A stretch of 46,865 nt of DNA. Origin: Amycolatopsis thailandensis (GTDB lineage Bacteria; Actinomycetota; Actinomycetes; Mycobacteriales; Pseudonocardiaceae). Shown piece after piece: positions 16,912 through 24,415 of this stretch. Position 1 is the stretch's first letter; every line of letters starts with the position of its first letter. Where the stretch lies: contig NZ_NMQT01000029.1 of assembly GCF_002234405.1 (NCBI RefSeq), positions 1 to 46,865 on the forward strand. Direction: 5' to 3'. A program made the position numbers and the translations under genes. The notes under the pieces are model-generated. The model did not search any database, was not told where the DNA came from, and worked only from the letters and a program-made list of their open reading frames with translations.

Positions 16912-18220
16912 CCGGGTCGGCGTCATCGGAGCGGGTTACGTGGGTTTGACGACCGCCGCTTGTCTCACTCACCTGGGCCACGACGTCCTCTGCATCGACA
17001 GCGATCAGTCCAAAGTAGACGAACTCGGCCAGGGCGAGGTCGCCATCGCCGAGCCGGGACTGACCGAACTCGTCCGCGACGGCCTCATCTGCGGACGCCT
17101 GCGGTTCAGCACCGCGATGAACGGGCTGGCCGCCGTGGACGTCGTCCTGCTCTGCCTGCCGACACCGAAAGGCGAAGGCGGGGAGGCGGACGTCCGGATC
17201 CTCGAAGAAGTCGTGGCCACGCTGCCCGGCCTGCTCGCACCGGGATGCGTGGTGGTCACGAAGTCCACCGTTCCCGTCGGCACGGGGAACCGGCTGGCGG
17301 AGCTGCTTCGCGACGCCGGTCTCCCGGTGGTCGGCAATCCCGAGTTCCTCCGTGAAGGTCACGCGGTCGAGGACTTCCTGCGTCCGGACCGGATCGTGCT
17401 CGGTGCGAGCGAAGAAGATCAGGCCGCCGCCGAAAGGGTGGCGGCGCTGTACGGCGAGACGGACGCGCCCGTGTGGTTCACCGATCCGTCGAGTGCCGAA
17501 CTGGCGAAGTACGCCAGCAACGCCTTTCTGGCGCTGAAACTGTCCTATGTGAACATCCTCGCCGAACTGTGCGAACACCACGGCGCCGACATCCGCGACG
17601 TCGGACGGCTGATCGGGCTCGACTCCCGGATCGGGCCCGCCTTTCTGCGGCCTGGTCCCGGCTGGGGCGGCTCATGCCTGCCGAAGGACACCGCCGCGTT
17701 GCTCCGGACGGCGGAACGCGCGGGCGTCGACTTCGGCATGCTGCGCGACGCCATGAAGGCCAACGCGCGGCAGCAGGCGGCCGTCGTGCGCAAGATCCGG
17801 CTCGCGATCACCGGCACGCCGGACGGCTCGCTCGCGGGCGTCCGGATCGGCTTGCTCGGGCTGGCGTTCAAGGCGGGGACCGGGGACCTGCGCGACTCCC
17901 CCGCGCTGGCGATCGCCAGGGAACTCGCGAGGAGCGGCGCGGTCCTGACCGGTTACGACCCCGGCGTCGAAAGCGCCGAGCCGGACGTCGTCCAGGTCGT
18001 CGACGACCCCTACCTGGTGGCCAAGGACGCCGAGGCGCTGGTGGTGCTCACCGAATGGCCCGAGTTCCGCGAACTCGACTGGACCCGGCTCGCCGCGGCC
18101 GCCGAACGGGCCGTCGTGGTCGACACCAGGAATCTGCTGGATCCGGCGGCCGTCGGCGAAGCGGGGTTCAGTCACACCAGGCTGGGCATCGACGGTCACG
18201 GCCCGGGCGGCGCGAGGTGA
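16904..18220 (+). CDS. ugd: UDP-glucose 6-dehydrogenase
   Basis: A 438-residue enzyme. The N-terminal Rossmann motif is GVIGAGYVGLTTAACLTHLG. NPEFLREGHAVEDFLRPDR is the central signature, and the catalytic Cys258 sits in GPGWGGSCLPKD. The C-terminal UDP-binding domain has GLAFKAGTGDLRDSPA. Known reaction: UDP-glucose plus 2 NAD+ to UDP-glucuronate. It overlaps the GT9 gene by eight bases and ends the operon, converging on the aldehyde dehydrogenase with 25 bases of overlap. Its product could feed the UXS-like enzyme at 10647. Confidence 0.94.
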   Translation: MVDRVGVIGAGYVGLTTAACLTHLGHDVLCIDSDQSKVDELGQGEVAIAEPGLTELVRDGLICGRLRFSTAMNGLAAVDVVLLCLPTPKGEGGEADVRILEEVVATLPGLLAPGCVVVTKSTVPVGTGNRLAELLRDAGLPVVGNPEFLREGHAVEDFLRPDRIVLGASEEDQAAAERVAALYGETDAPVWFTDPSSAELAKYASNAFLALKLSYVNILAELCEHHGADIRDVGRLIGLDSRIGPAFLRPGPGWGGSCLPKDTAALLRTAERAGVDFGMLRDAMKANARQQAAVVRKIRLAITGTPDGSLAGVRIGLLGLAFKAGTGDLRDSPALAIARELARSGAVLTGYDPGVESAEPDVVQVVDDPYLVAKDAEALVVLTEWPEFRELDWTRLAAAAERAVVVDTRNLLDPAAVGEAGFSHTRLGIDGHGPGGAR

Positions 18221-19536
18221 ACGACCTTCGTCTGGGTCATCTCGTCGAGCAGTTCGGGGCCGTAGCCGTAACCGCTTCCGCTGGCCCGGCGGGGATGCGC
18301 GGAACCTCCTGGCGCGCCACCGAAGACGTCGTTGACCTTCACCGTGCCGACGGGGAGCTCCCGCCAGGCCCGCTGCGCGTGCTCCATCGACGCGGTGAGC
18401 ACCGTGGCGGCGAGGCCGTAGTCGTCCGTAGCCGCCAGCTCCAGCGCCTGGTCGAAGTCCGGCGTCACGCACACCGGCGCGACCGGGCCGAAGGTCTCCT
18501 CCTTGAACACCCGCATCCCCGTGGTGCACCCCACGAGCACGGTCGCCGGGTAGAAGGCGCCTGGTCCGTCCGGAAGCTCCCCACCGGTCAGCGGCTCGGC
18601 ACCCTGCGCGATCGCCTCCACGACCTGGTCGTGCACGCCTTCGCGATGGCGCCGGTCGACCAGCGGGGCGAGCCGGCGGTTTCCGGCTTCCTCGGCCAAA
18701 GCGCCGAGGAAGGCATCGGCGATGTCCTGGTGCACATAGATCCGCTCGACGGCCACGCAGATCTGCCCCGAGTTGGCGAAGGCCCCGGTCGCGGCTTGCG
18801 CGGCGGCCCAGCGGGGGTCCACCCCGGCGTCGACCACGAGCGGGTCGTTGCCGCCGTTCTCCAGCAACGCTTTCGCTCCCGTTTTCGCGGTCGCGGAGGC
18901 GATCGAGCGGCCCGCCGCGGTGCTTCCGACGTGCGCCACCAGGTCGACGTCCCGGCTCGCCGCCAGCGCGGCGCCGATCTCGCCGTCTCCTTGCACCGTT
19001 TGGAGAACCCCGTCCGGCAACAGCGAAGAAAGCACGGTCCCGAGCAGTCCTCCGGTGTGCGGGCAGCGTTCACTGGGCTTGTGCACCACCGTGTTGCCGG
19101 TGACCAGTGCCGCGCCGAGCAGGCCGCAGGCCACCGCGACCGGGTCGTTCCACGGGGTGAGCGCGACCACCACACCCCGTGCCTCGGGCACCATCAGGTC
19201 GGTGGCCCCCGGGTCGCCCAGGAGGGATCGCCCGCGGTGCACCGGTCCGAGTTCGGCATATTGCTCGAGCGTGCCGACACCGGCGAGGACGCTTTCTTCC
19301 GCCTCGGCCCGGGGCTTCCCGGTCTCGCTCTCGATGAGGCCGGCGAGCTCGCCGACCCGCTCGCGCAGCTCTCTCGCCGCGTCCTTGACCGCCGCCCCGC
19401 GTTCGGCTGCCGGGGTGGACGCCCAGCGCCGAGCGGCCTTCTTCGCCGAGCCGAGCACGGATCCGAGGGCGTCGGCCGCCGTCACCGGCATGGTCCCGAC
19501 GAGGCTGTCGTCGGCGGGATCGTGGATCTTCAGCAT
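18196..19536 (-). CDS. Aldehyde dehydrogenase family protein
   Basis: A 446-residue NAD(P)-dependent aldehyde dehydrogenase, somewhat shorter than the usual 480-500. Key residues are present: Lys153 in VVHKPSE, Glu226 in LLENGGNDP and catalytic Cys260 in NSGQICVAVER; EETFGPVAPV marks the C-terminal part. It is a single minus-strand gene between the ugd end and the GT2-GmhB gene. A GGGTAA box ends nine bases ahead of the ATG. The substrate is unknown; NAD-binding and catalytic features are normal. It belongs to the stress-type promoter set and may oxidise toxic aldehydes, which is inference. Confidence 0.93.
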   Translation of the reverse strand: MLKIHDPADDSLVGTMPVTAADALGSVLGSAKKAARRWASTPAAERGAAVKDAARELRERVGELAGLIESETGKPRAEAEESVLAGVGTLEQYAELGPVHRGRSLLGDPGATDLMVPEARGVVVALTPWNDPVAVACGLLGAALVTGNTVVHKPSERCPHTGGLLGTVLSSLLPDGVLQTVQGDGEIGAALAASRDVDLVAHVGSTAAGRSIASATAKTGAKALLENGGNDPLVVDAGVDPRWAAAQAATGAFANSGQICVAVERIYVHQDIADAFLGALAEEAGNRRLAPLVDRRHREGVHDQVVEAIAQGAEPLTGGELPDGPGAFYPATVLVGCTTGMRVFKEETFGPVAPVCVTPDFDQALELAATDDYGLAATVLTASMEHAQRAWRELPVGTVKVNDVFGGAPGGSAHPRRASGSGYGYGPELLDEMTQTKVVHLAPPGP

Positions 19537-19545
19537 GCGCTTCGG

Positions 19546-19570
19546 TTACCCGGTTCCCCGTCGATGACAC
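19546..19570 (-). promoter_or_regulatory. SigB/SigF-type promoter, leaderless output
   Basis: On the minus strand: GTGT, 15 bases, GGGTAA, nine bases, then the ATG of the aldehyde dehydrogenase. It is divergent from the site at 19606-19630. Confidence 0.7.
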
Positions 19571-19605
19571 CTCCGCCACCGGCTCGCTCCACTGTGGACG
19601 GTCGT

Positions 19606-19630
19606 GTTTGGAGCCGTCCACCGGGGGTAT
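19606..19630 (+). promoter_or_regulatory. SigB/SigF-type promoter, leaderless output
   Basis: GTTT, 15 bases, GGGTAT, then nine bases to the GTG at 19640. This is one of the best matches in the window, and it decides the start of the GT2-GmhB gene, because no ribosome binding site precedes that GTG. Confidence 0.75.
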
Positions 19631-19639
19631 CGCGATCAG

Positions 19640-21127
19640 GTGAGCCCTCTCGATTTCACCATCGTGATCCCGACCACCGGCCGCGACAACCTGCACCGGC
19701 TGCTCGGCGGCATCGAGGCCGCCGGCGAGCCGAGGCCCGCCCGGATCATCGTGGTCGACGACCGTCCTGACGGCGCCGACCTGCGGCTCTTCCCGGCGAC
19801 CGCGGGAACGGAGGTGATCCGGAGCGGCGGGCGGGGTCCCGCCGCGGCGCGCAACGCCGGCTGGCGGCGCGCGACGACCGAATGGGTCGCCTTCCTCGAC
19901 GACGACGTGCTGGTCGGTCCGGACTGGGCGCGGGAACTCGTCGAAGACCTGCGCGCCCTCGACGCGAAGACGGCGGCGTCCCAGGCCAGGATCGTGGTCC
20001 CGCTGCCACCGGACCGCCGCCCCACGGACGACGAACGCGGGACGGCCGGGCTGGAGACGGCGAGGTGGATCACCGCGGACATGGCCTATCGCCGGGCCGT
20101 GCTCGCCGAGGTCGGCGGCTTCGACGAACGCTTTCCGCGCGCCTACCGGGAGGACTCGGATCTGGCCTTGAAGGTCACGAAGGCGGGCTATCTGATCGCG
20201 AAGGGCGAGCGGATCACCACCCATCCGGCCAAACGCGCCGGCCCGCTCGCCAGCCTGCGCGCCCAGCGCGGCAACGCCGACGACGCGCTCATGCGCCACA
20301 ACCACGGCGTGCTGTGGCGACAACAGGCAGGAGCGGGGCAGGGACGGTTCGGTCGGCACCTCCTCACCACCGCGAGCGTGCTGGGCGCGGCGGCCCTGTT
20401 GGCGTCCGGGCGACGCAAGGCCGCCACCGCGGCGGCCGGGCTCTGGGCCGGACTGACCGCCGAGTTCGCCGGACGCCGCGTCAGGTCCGGACCGCTCACC
20501 CCCGGCGAGGTCACCCGGATGCTGCTGACCAGCGTCCTGATCCCGCCCGCGGCCTGTTACCACCGCTTGCGCGGTGAACTGCGGCACCGGTTCTCCCGGC
20601 GGCCGCGGGCACTGCTCTTCGACCGCGACGACACCCTGATCGTCAATGTGCCGTACCTCGACGACCCCGACGGCGTCCGCCCCGTTCCCGGCGCCAAAGA
20701 GCTTCTCCACGACGTACGCGCGGCGGGCATCCGGATCGGGGTGGTCAGCAACCAGTCCGGGGTGGCCAAAGGCCTGATCACGCCCGAACGCCTGACGGCG
20801 GTGAACGCCCGCGTGGAAGAACTCCTCGGGCCTTTCGGCACCTGGCAGGTCTGCGTGCACGACGACGGGGACGGATGCGCCTGCCGGAAGCCCGCTCCCG
20901 GGCTGGTGCGCCGGGCCGCCGAGGCGCTCGGCGTGGACGTCCGCCGTTGCGTGGTCATCGGCGACACCGGCGCCGACGTCGACGCCGCGACGGCCGCCGG
21001 TGCCCGCGGAATACTGGTCCCCACCGCGTACACCCGGTCCGAGGAGGTCGATCGCGCCCACCGGCGGGCGACCGTCGCCCGCGATCTCGCCGAAGCGGTG
21101 CACCTGGCCGTCACGGGTTCACGATGA
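19640..21127 (+). CDS. Fusion of GT2 glycosyltransferase and GmhB-like HAD phosphatase
   Basis: A 495-residue two-domain protein. Residues about 1-230 are a GT2: FTIVIPTTGRDNLHRLL, IIVVDDRP, FLDDDVLVGPDW, and YREDSDLALKVTKAGY. Residues about 250-300 have hydrophobic stretches that may be a membrane anchor. Residues about 325-495 are a HAD-IIIA histidinol/heptose bisphosphate phosphatase: LLFDRDDTLIVNVPYLDD, VVSNQSGVAKGLI, the zinc-loop pattern C-x-H-x5-C-x-C (CVHDDGDGCACRKPAPG) and VVIGDTGADVDAA. Known: GmhB removes the C7 phosphate from heptose 1,7-bisphosphate, the step between the two HldE reactions. The start follows the leaderless promoter. Confidence 0.9.
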   Translation: MSPLDFTIVIPTTGRDNLHRLLGGIEAAGEPRPARIIVVDDRPDGADLRLFPATAGTEVIRSGGRGPAAARNAGWRRATTEWVAFLDDDVLVGPDWARELVEDLRALDAKTAASQARIVVPLPPDRRPTDDERGTAGLETARWITADMAYRRAVLAEVGGFDERFPRAYREDSDLALKVTKAGYLIAKGERITTHPAKRAGPLASLRAQRGNADDALMRHNHGVLWRQQAGAGQGRFGRHLLTTASVLGAAALLASGRRKAATAAAGLWAGLTAEFAGRRVRSGPLTPGEVTRMLLTSVLIPPAACYHRLRGELRHRFSRRPRALLFDRDDTLIVNVPYLDDPDGVRPVPGAKELLHDVRAAGIRIGVVSNQSGVAKGLITPERLTAVNARVEELLGPFGTWQVCVHDDGDGCACRKPAPGLVRRAAEALGVDVRRCVVIGDTGADVDAATAAGARGILVPTAYTRSEEVDRAHRRATVARDLAEAVHLAVTGSR

Positions 21128-22176
21128 CGAAGAACGTCCTGGTGGCGAGGATGGACAATCTCGGCGACGTCCTGCTCGCGGGCCCCTGCGTCCGCGCCGT
21201 CGCGGCCGGATCGGCGCGGGTCGTCCTGCTCACCGGACCGCGGGGGCGGGCGGCGGGCGAACTGCTTCCCGGCGTCGGTGAGCACCTCACCTGGTGCGCT
21301 CCGTGGATCGACCCCGAGCCGTCGCCGCTGGAACCGGAGGAGACCGAGGCGTTCGTCCGGCGGTTGCGGTCCTTGGATCTCGACTCCGCTCTCGTCCTGA
21401 CGTCGTTCCACCAGTCCCCGCTGCCGCTGGCGCTGCTGCTGAGAATGGCCGGGGTGCCGTGGATCGGCGCGATCTGTGAGGACTATCCAGGCTCGCTGCT
21501 GGACCTTCGGCACCACGTGCCCGGGGACCCACCGGAACCGGCGCGGATGCTGTCCCTCGCGCGAGCGGCCGGATTCTCCTTGCCCGCCGGGGACAACGGC
21601 GGGCTCGCGATCCGCGGACCGCTGCCCCCGGTCGACGAACTCCTCGGCGTGGACGGCGAAAACTACGTCGTCGTCCACCCCTCGGCCTCCGTTCCCGCGC
21701 GGCAGCCTTCGGCAGGCTCTTCCGCCGCGATAGTCCGGGCGCTGCAAGACGCCGGACGCCGGGTCGTGGTCACCGGCTCGCCGTCGGAAAGCGCCTTGAC
21801 CAAGGAGGTCGCCGGAAGCGCGCGAGATCTGGGCGGCCGCACCGGCCTGTCCGAGCTGGCCGCCGTACTCGCCGGAGCCGACGCGGTGGTCGCGCCCAAC
21901 ACCGGCCCCGCCCACCTCGCGGCGGCCGTCGGCACCCCGGTGGCCTCCCTTTTCGCTCCCGTCGTGCCGGCGTCGCGCTGGGCCCCCTACGGCGTCCCGG
22001 CGGCCTTGCTCGGCGATCAGCACGCCGGGTGCCGCGGCAGCAGGGCCCGGGTCTGCCCGGTACCCGGCCACCCCTGCCTCGACGGTATCCCGCCCGCCGC
22101 GGTCGTCCAAGCCGTCGAAGACCTGGCCCCGATCTCAGCCCGCCGTTTCGCCAGGACCACACCGGGTACCGCTTGA
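21124..22176 (+). CDS. Glycosyltransferase family 9 (heptosyltransferase-like), second copy
   Basis: A 350-residue GT-B enzyme. Seen: NVLVARMDNLGDVLLAGPCV at the N-terminus, VVHPSASVPARQPSAG in the middle, and APNTGPAHLAAAVGTPVASL at the C-terminus, which is the GT9 donor-site signature. A cysteine-bearing tail (HAGCRGSRARVCPVPGHPC) resembles those of LPS-type heptosyltransferases. The ATG overlaps the TGA of the GT2-GmhB gene, so the two are coupled; this places a heptose transferase next to the GmhB activity. It would use ADP-heptose on an unknown acceptor. Confidence 0.9.
   Translation: MTKNVLVARMDNLGDVLLAGPCVRAVAAGSARVVLLTGPRGRAAGELLPGVGEHLTWCAPWIDPEPSPLEPEETEAFVRRLRSLDLDSALVLTSFHQSPLPLALLLRMAGVPWIGAICEDYPGSLLDLRHHVPGDPPEPARMLSLARAAGFSLPAGDNGGLAIRGPLPPVDELLGVDGENYVVVHPSASVPARQPSAGSSAAIVRALQDAGRRVVVTGSPSESALTKEVAGSARDLGGRTGLSELAAVLAGADAVVAPNTGPAHLAAAVGTPVASLFAPVVPASRWAPYGVPAALLGDQHAGCRGSRARVCPVPGHPCLDGIPPAAVVQAVEDLAPISARRFARTTPGTA
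22145..22169 (+). promoter_or_regulatory. SigB/SigF-type promoter inside the end of the GT9 gene
   Basis: GTTT, 15 bases, GGGTAC, lying in the last codons of the preceding GT9 gene, 48 bases ahead of the second DUF4383 gene. It would give that gene its own stress-type transcript with a leader of roughly 40 bases. Confidence 0.65.
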
Positions 22177-22217
22177 GAATCAGCGAAAATCGTCGTCGAG
22201 ATCGAGGAGATTTCGCC

Positions 22218-22682
22218 ATGACCGGATCCACAGCGGCCACCAGGACCGCCCGGACGCCCGCACAGCTGATCGCGGTCGTCATCGGGGTGGTGTTCCTGCT
22301 CGTCGGCATCGCCGGCTTCGTTCCAGGCCTGACCACGAACTACGACCAGCTCACCTTCGCCGGGCACCATTCGTCGGCGATGCTGCTCGGTGTCTTCATG
22401 GTTTCGGTGCTGCACAACATCGTGCACCTGCTCTTCGGCGTCGCCGGGCTGCTGCTCGCCCGCACCTCGCGCGGCGCGATCGGCTTCCTGATCGGCGGAG
22501 GCGTGATCTACCTCGTGTTGTGGCTCTACGGGTTGGTGATCGACCACGATTCCGCCGCGAACTTCGTGCCCGTCAACACCGCCGACAACTGGCTGCACCT
22601 CGGCCTCGCCCTCGGCATGATCGCCCTCGGCGCCGCCGCCGCGACCATCGGCCGTCGTCCCGCGTCGCCGCGCGCCGTCTGA
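22218..22682 (+). CDS. DUF4383 membrane protein (second copy)
   Basis: A 154-residue protein with four predicted helices: residues about 16-36, 53-80, 88-108 and 125-145. VFMVSVLHNIVHLLFGVAGL and NTADNWLHLGLALGM are typical of DUF4383. The ATG has GAGGAGA eight bases ahead; a longer frame back to 22029 would overlap the GT9 gene and is not needed. Function unknown. Like the copy at 5256 it belongs to the stress-promoter set. Two hairpins follow it. Confidence 0.88.
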   Translation: MTGSTAATRTARTPAQLIAVVIGVVFLLVGIAGFVPGLTTNYDQLTFAGHHSSAMLLGVFMVSVLHNIVHLLFGVAGLLLARTSRGAIGFLIGGGVIYLVLWLYGLVIDHDSAANFVPVNTADNWLHLGLALGMIALGAAAATIGRRPASPRAV

Positions 22683-22693
22683 GGGGCCCCGAC

Positions 22694-22725
22694 CGCGGTG
22701 GGCGGTGTGCACGCACCCCACCGCG
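22694..22725 (+). terminator. Terminator-like hairpin after DUF4383 gene
   Basis: CGCGGTGGG and CCCACCGCG form a perfect nine-base stem around a 14-base loop, 11 bases past the DUF4383 stop. No U-run follows, which is usual for high-GC actinomycete terminators. Confidence 0.6.
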
Positions 22726-22727
22726 CT

Positions 22728-23993
22728 TCAAGACGGCCGGCTTCCCTTTGGTGAGGGTGGAACTCCTGGGGGGAAGCCGGCCGTCACCATTCGTGCCACC
22801 CGGGCGCCGGATGCCAGTGCCCCTTGCAGAGAGCTCGTGTCCCGGTGGTCCCCGCACACGAAGGTCGTCTCCCCGAACCGGATCGGACGGCGGAAGTCGT
22901 GCGGTGCCGGCATCGCGGGAAGCGCGCGGGGGATTTCGTACCGGCCTGCCAACGGCCAGAGCGACGCGTCGGTGCGGTACATCCGGCTCAGTGCCCGCCT
23001 CACGTCCCGTTCACCGAGCGGCGTGAGCGCCGACGCGCTGACGAGGCATGCGCCTTCGGGGGCGTAGGTCGGGCACACCTCACTGAGGACGGCGGTATTG
23101 AGGATCGGGCCGCTTTGGCCGTCGATCACGAGCACCGGCTCGCGCAGCGGCGATCGGGGCGGGGTGAAGTACCACGTGGTGACGCTGTTCCAGGAGGGCT
23201 CCGGGGCACCGGGGACAAGGCGTGCGGCAGTGCTCCCGTCCGTGGCGACGACGACCGCGCGCGCTTTCCAGACGTCTCCCCCGGCGGTCCGCACCTGACC
23301 GTCCCGGACTTCCTCGACAGGCGTTCCCGTCCGCACGGTGGCCGAGGGAAGCGAACGGGACAGCTGCCGGGGCAGTTCCCCCATCCCGAGGGCGGGCAGT
23401 GACGGCGCCGACCGGAGAAAAGTGCGCCAAACCAGCCGGAAGAACCGGGAGGATGTCGACAAACCGTCTTCCAGGAAGACCCCGGAGAGGAAAGGACGGA
23501 ACACGGAGTCGATCGCGCGCTCCGACAGGCCGGCCCCGCGCAGTTCGTCGAGGGTGGCGCGGTCTTCACCGCGGACGATGGCCTGAGCGGGGCCCGCGGC
23601 GGCGCGGGCCGTCAACACGCCGAGTGCGGCGAGATCCTTGGCCGAAAGATGGCGCCGGGCGGCGACGTCGCGCACGGCCTTCGGTGCGTCGAGCGGGTTG
23701 CCGAGCAGGCTCAGCCGGTCTCCGTCGGCGACCCGGACCGCGCGCCAGAACCGTCCCAGCCGCAGCGCGTCGACGTCCACGAGACGCCGGATCGCCGGAT
23801 AGGCCGGGTTGAGGATCTGGAACCCGCGGTCCAGGCGGAATCCGTCGACGACGTCGGTGCGTACCCGGCCACCGACCTCGTCCCCCGCTTCGAGCACGAC
23901 ACAGGGAATTCCGGCGCGGTGGAACGAAAGCCCGGCGGAGAGACCCGCGAGCCCGGCGCCGACGATCACGACCTCGGTTTCGTGCGCAGCCAT
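22728..23993 (-). CDS. FAD-dependent amine-oxidase/protoporphyrinogen-oxidase-like enzyme
   Basis: A 421-residue flavoprotein. TEVVIVGAGLAGLSAGLSF plus LEAGDEVGGRVRTDV bind FAD, and FRLDRGFQILNPAYPAIRR follows. The C-terminal FVCGDHRDTSSLQGALASG is the second flavin contact. Known: such enzymes oxidise amines, porphyrins or carotenoids. The ATG at 23993 has GAAGGAG nine bases upstream; a longer frame is possible but lacks a site. It lies beside the carotenoid locus and could act on a carotenoid, which is inference. The last codons lie in a 15-base-pair hairpin. No stress-type box precedes it. Confidence 0.87.
   Translation of the reverse strand: MAAHETEVVIVGAGLAGLSAGLSFHRAGIPCVVLEAGDEVGGRVRTDVVDGFRLDRGFQILNPAYPAIRRLVDVDALRLGRFWRAVRVADGDRLSLLGNPLDAPKAVRDVAARRHLSAKDLAALGVLTARAAAGPAQAIVRGEDRATLDELRGAGLSERAIDSVFRPFLSGVFLEDGLSTSSRFFRLVWRTFLRSAPSLPALGMGELPRQLSRSLPSATVRTGTPVEEVRDGQVRTAGGDVWKARAVVVATDGSTAARLVPGAPEPSWNSVTTWYFTPPRSPLREPVLVIDGQSGPILNTAVLSEVCPTYAPEGACLVSASALTPLGERDVRRALSRMYRTDASLWPLAGRYEIPRALPAMPAPHDFRRPIRFGETTFVCGDHRDTSSLQGALASGARVARMVTAGFPPGVPPSPKGSRPS
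22732..22785. terminator. Bidirectional hairpin between converging genes
   Basis: GACGGCCGGCTTCCC (22732-22746) and its exact complement (22771-22785) make a 15-base stem with a 24-base loop. It lies between the DUF4383 gene and the minus-strand flavin oxidoreductase, covering the last codons of the latter. It could stop transcription from both sides. Confidence 0.75.
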
Positions 23994-24415
23994 TTTCGGC
24001 GCTCCTTCGGTTCTGTTGTGGGCGGTAGGCCGGATATGGCACGGGCGATCCTGCCGAGCAGGCGTTCTTCGCTGCCTGAGGGCAGGGTTCCGGACTGGTC
24101 GCCCAGTGTCCACATGGGACACTGGACGGTGATTGAGCGCCCGATTGATGCCAATATGACCCGTTCTGTCGGGGGTCGTGAGTGATAAAGAGCGTTAGAA
24201 CCCTCTTTATCACTCACGACCCCTTCGAAATACCGCGCAAACTGCCCAAAACGGGCGTTTCACCTGGAACAGGTGTCCCTTGTGGACGGTCGAGGTCGCG
24301 ACCGGCTCCGGGGGCCAGTTCGGTCCGTGCCGCGAAGGCCATGCTCAGCAGGAAACACAACACGCCACACTTGCCTCACCCCTCGATAGAGCCCTCTTCA
24401 TCACTCACGATCTCG
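23994..24415. other. Intergenic stretch with dispersed element, copy 1
   Basis: No gene is supportable. Most of it (24108-24340) is homologous to 35738-35899, and a third right-arm-like string, CCCTCTTCATCACTCACGA, lies at 24392-24410, just past the 3' end of the Rieske gene. Local GC is lower than in the neighbouring genes. See the repeat entries. Confidence 0.7.
24172..24223. repeat. Dispersed palindromic element, copy 1
   Basis: Two perfect 21-base arms (24172-24192 and 24203-24223; outer end GGGGTCGTGAGTGATAAAG) flank a ten-base loop. A TTCGAAA string follows. The same palindrome occurs at 35802-35853. Both copies also share GTCCAYATGGGAC 64 bases to the left and a 28-base segment beginning GGCCAGTTC to the right (26 of 28 identical). 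Copy 1 has 71 more bases between the palindrome and that segment. Confidence 0.85.

Noticed and set aside
17473..19770. A 765-codon plus-strand frame spanning the ugd end and the aldehyde dehydrogenase
   Set aside because: Shadow frame; it crosses two convergent genes and has low-complexity Arg-rich content.
22693..22790. A riboswitch or attenuator at the two stacked hairpins
   Set aside because: They lie after stop codons of convergent genes and are simple stems without a conserved aptamer pattern; terminator function explains them.
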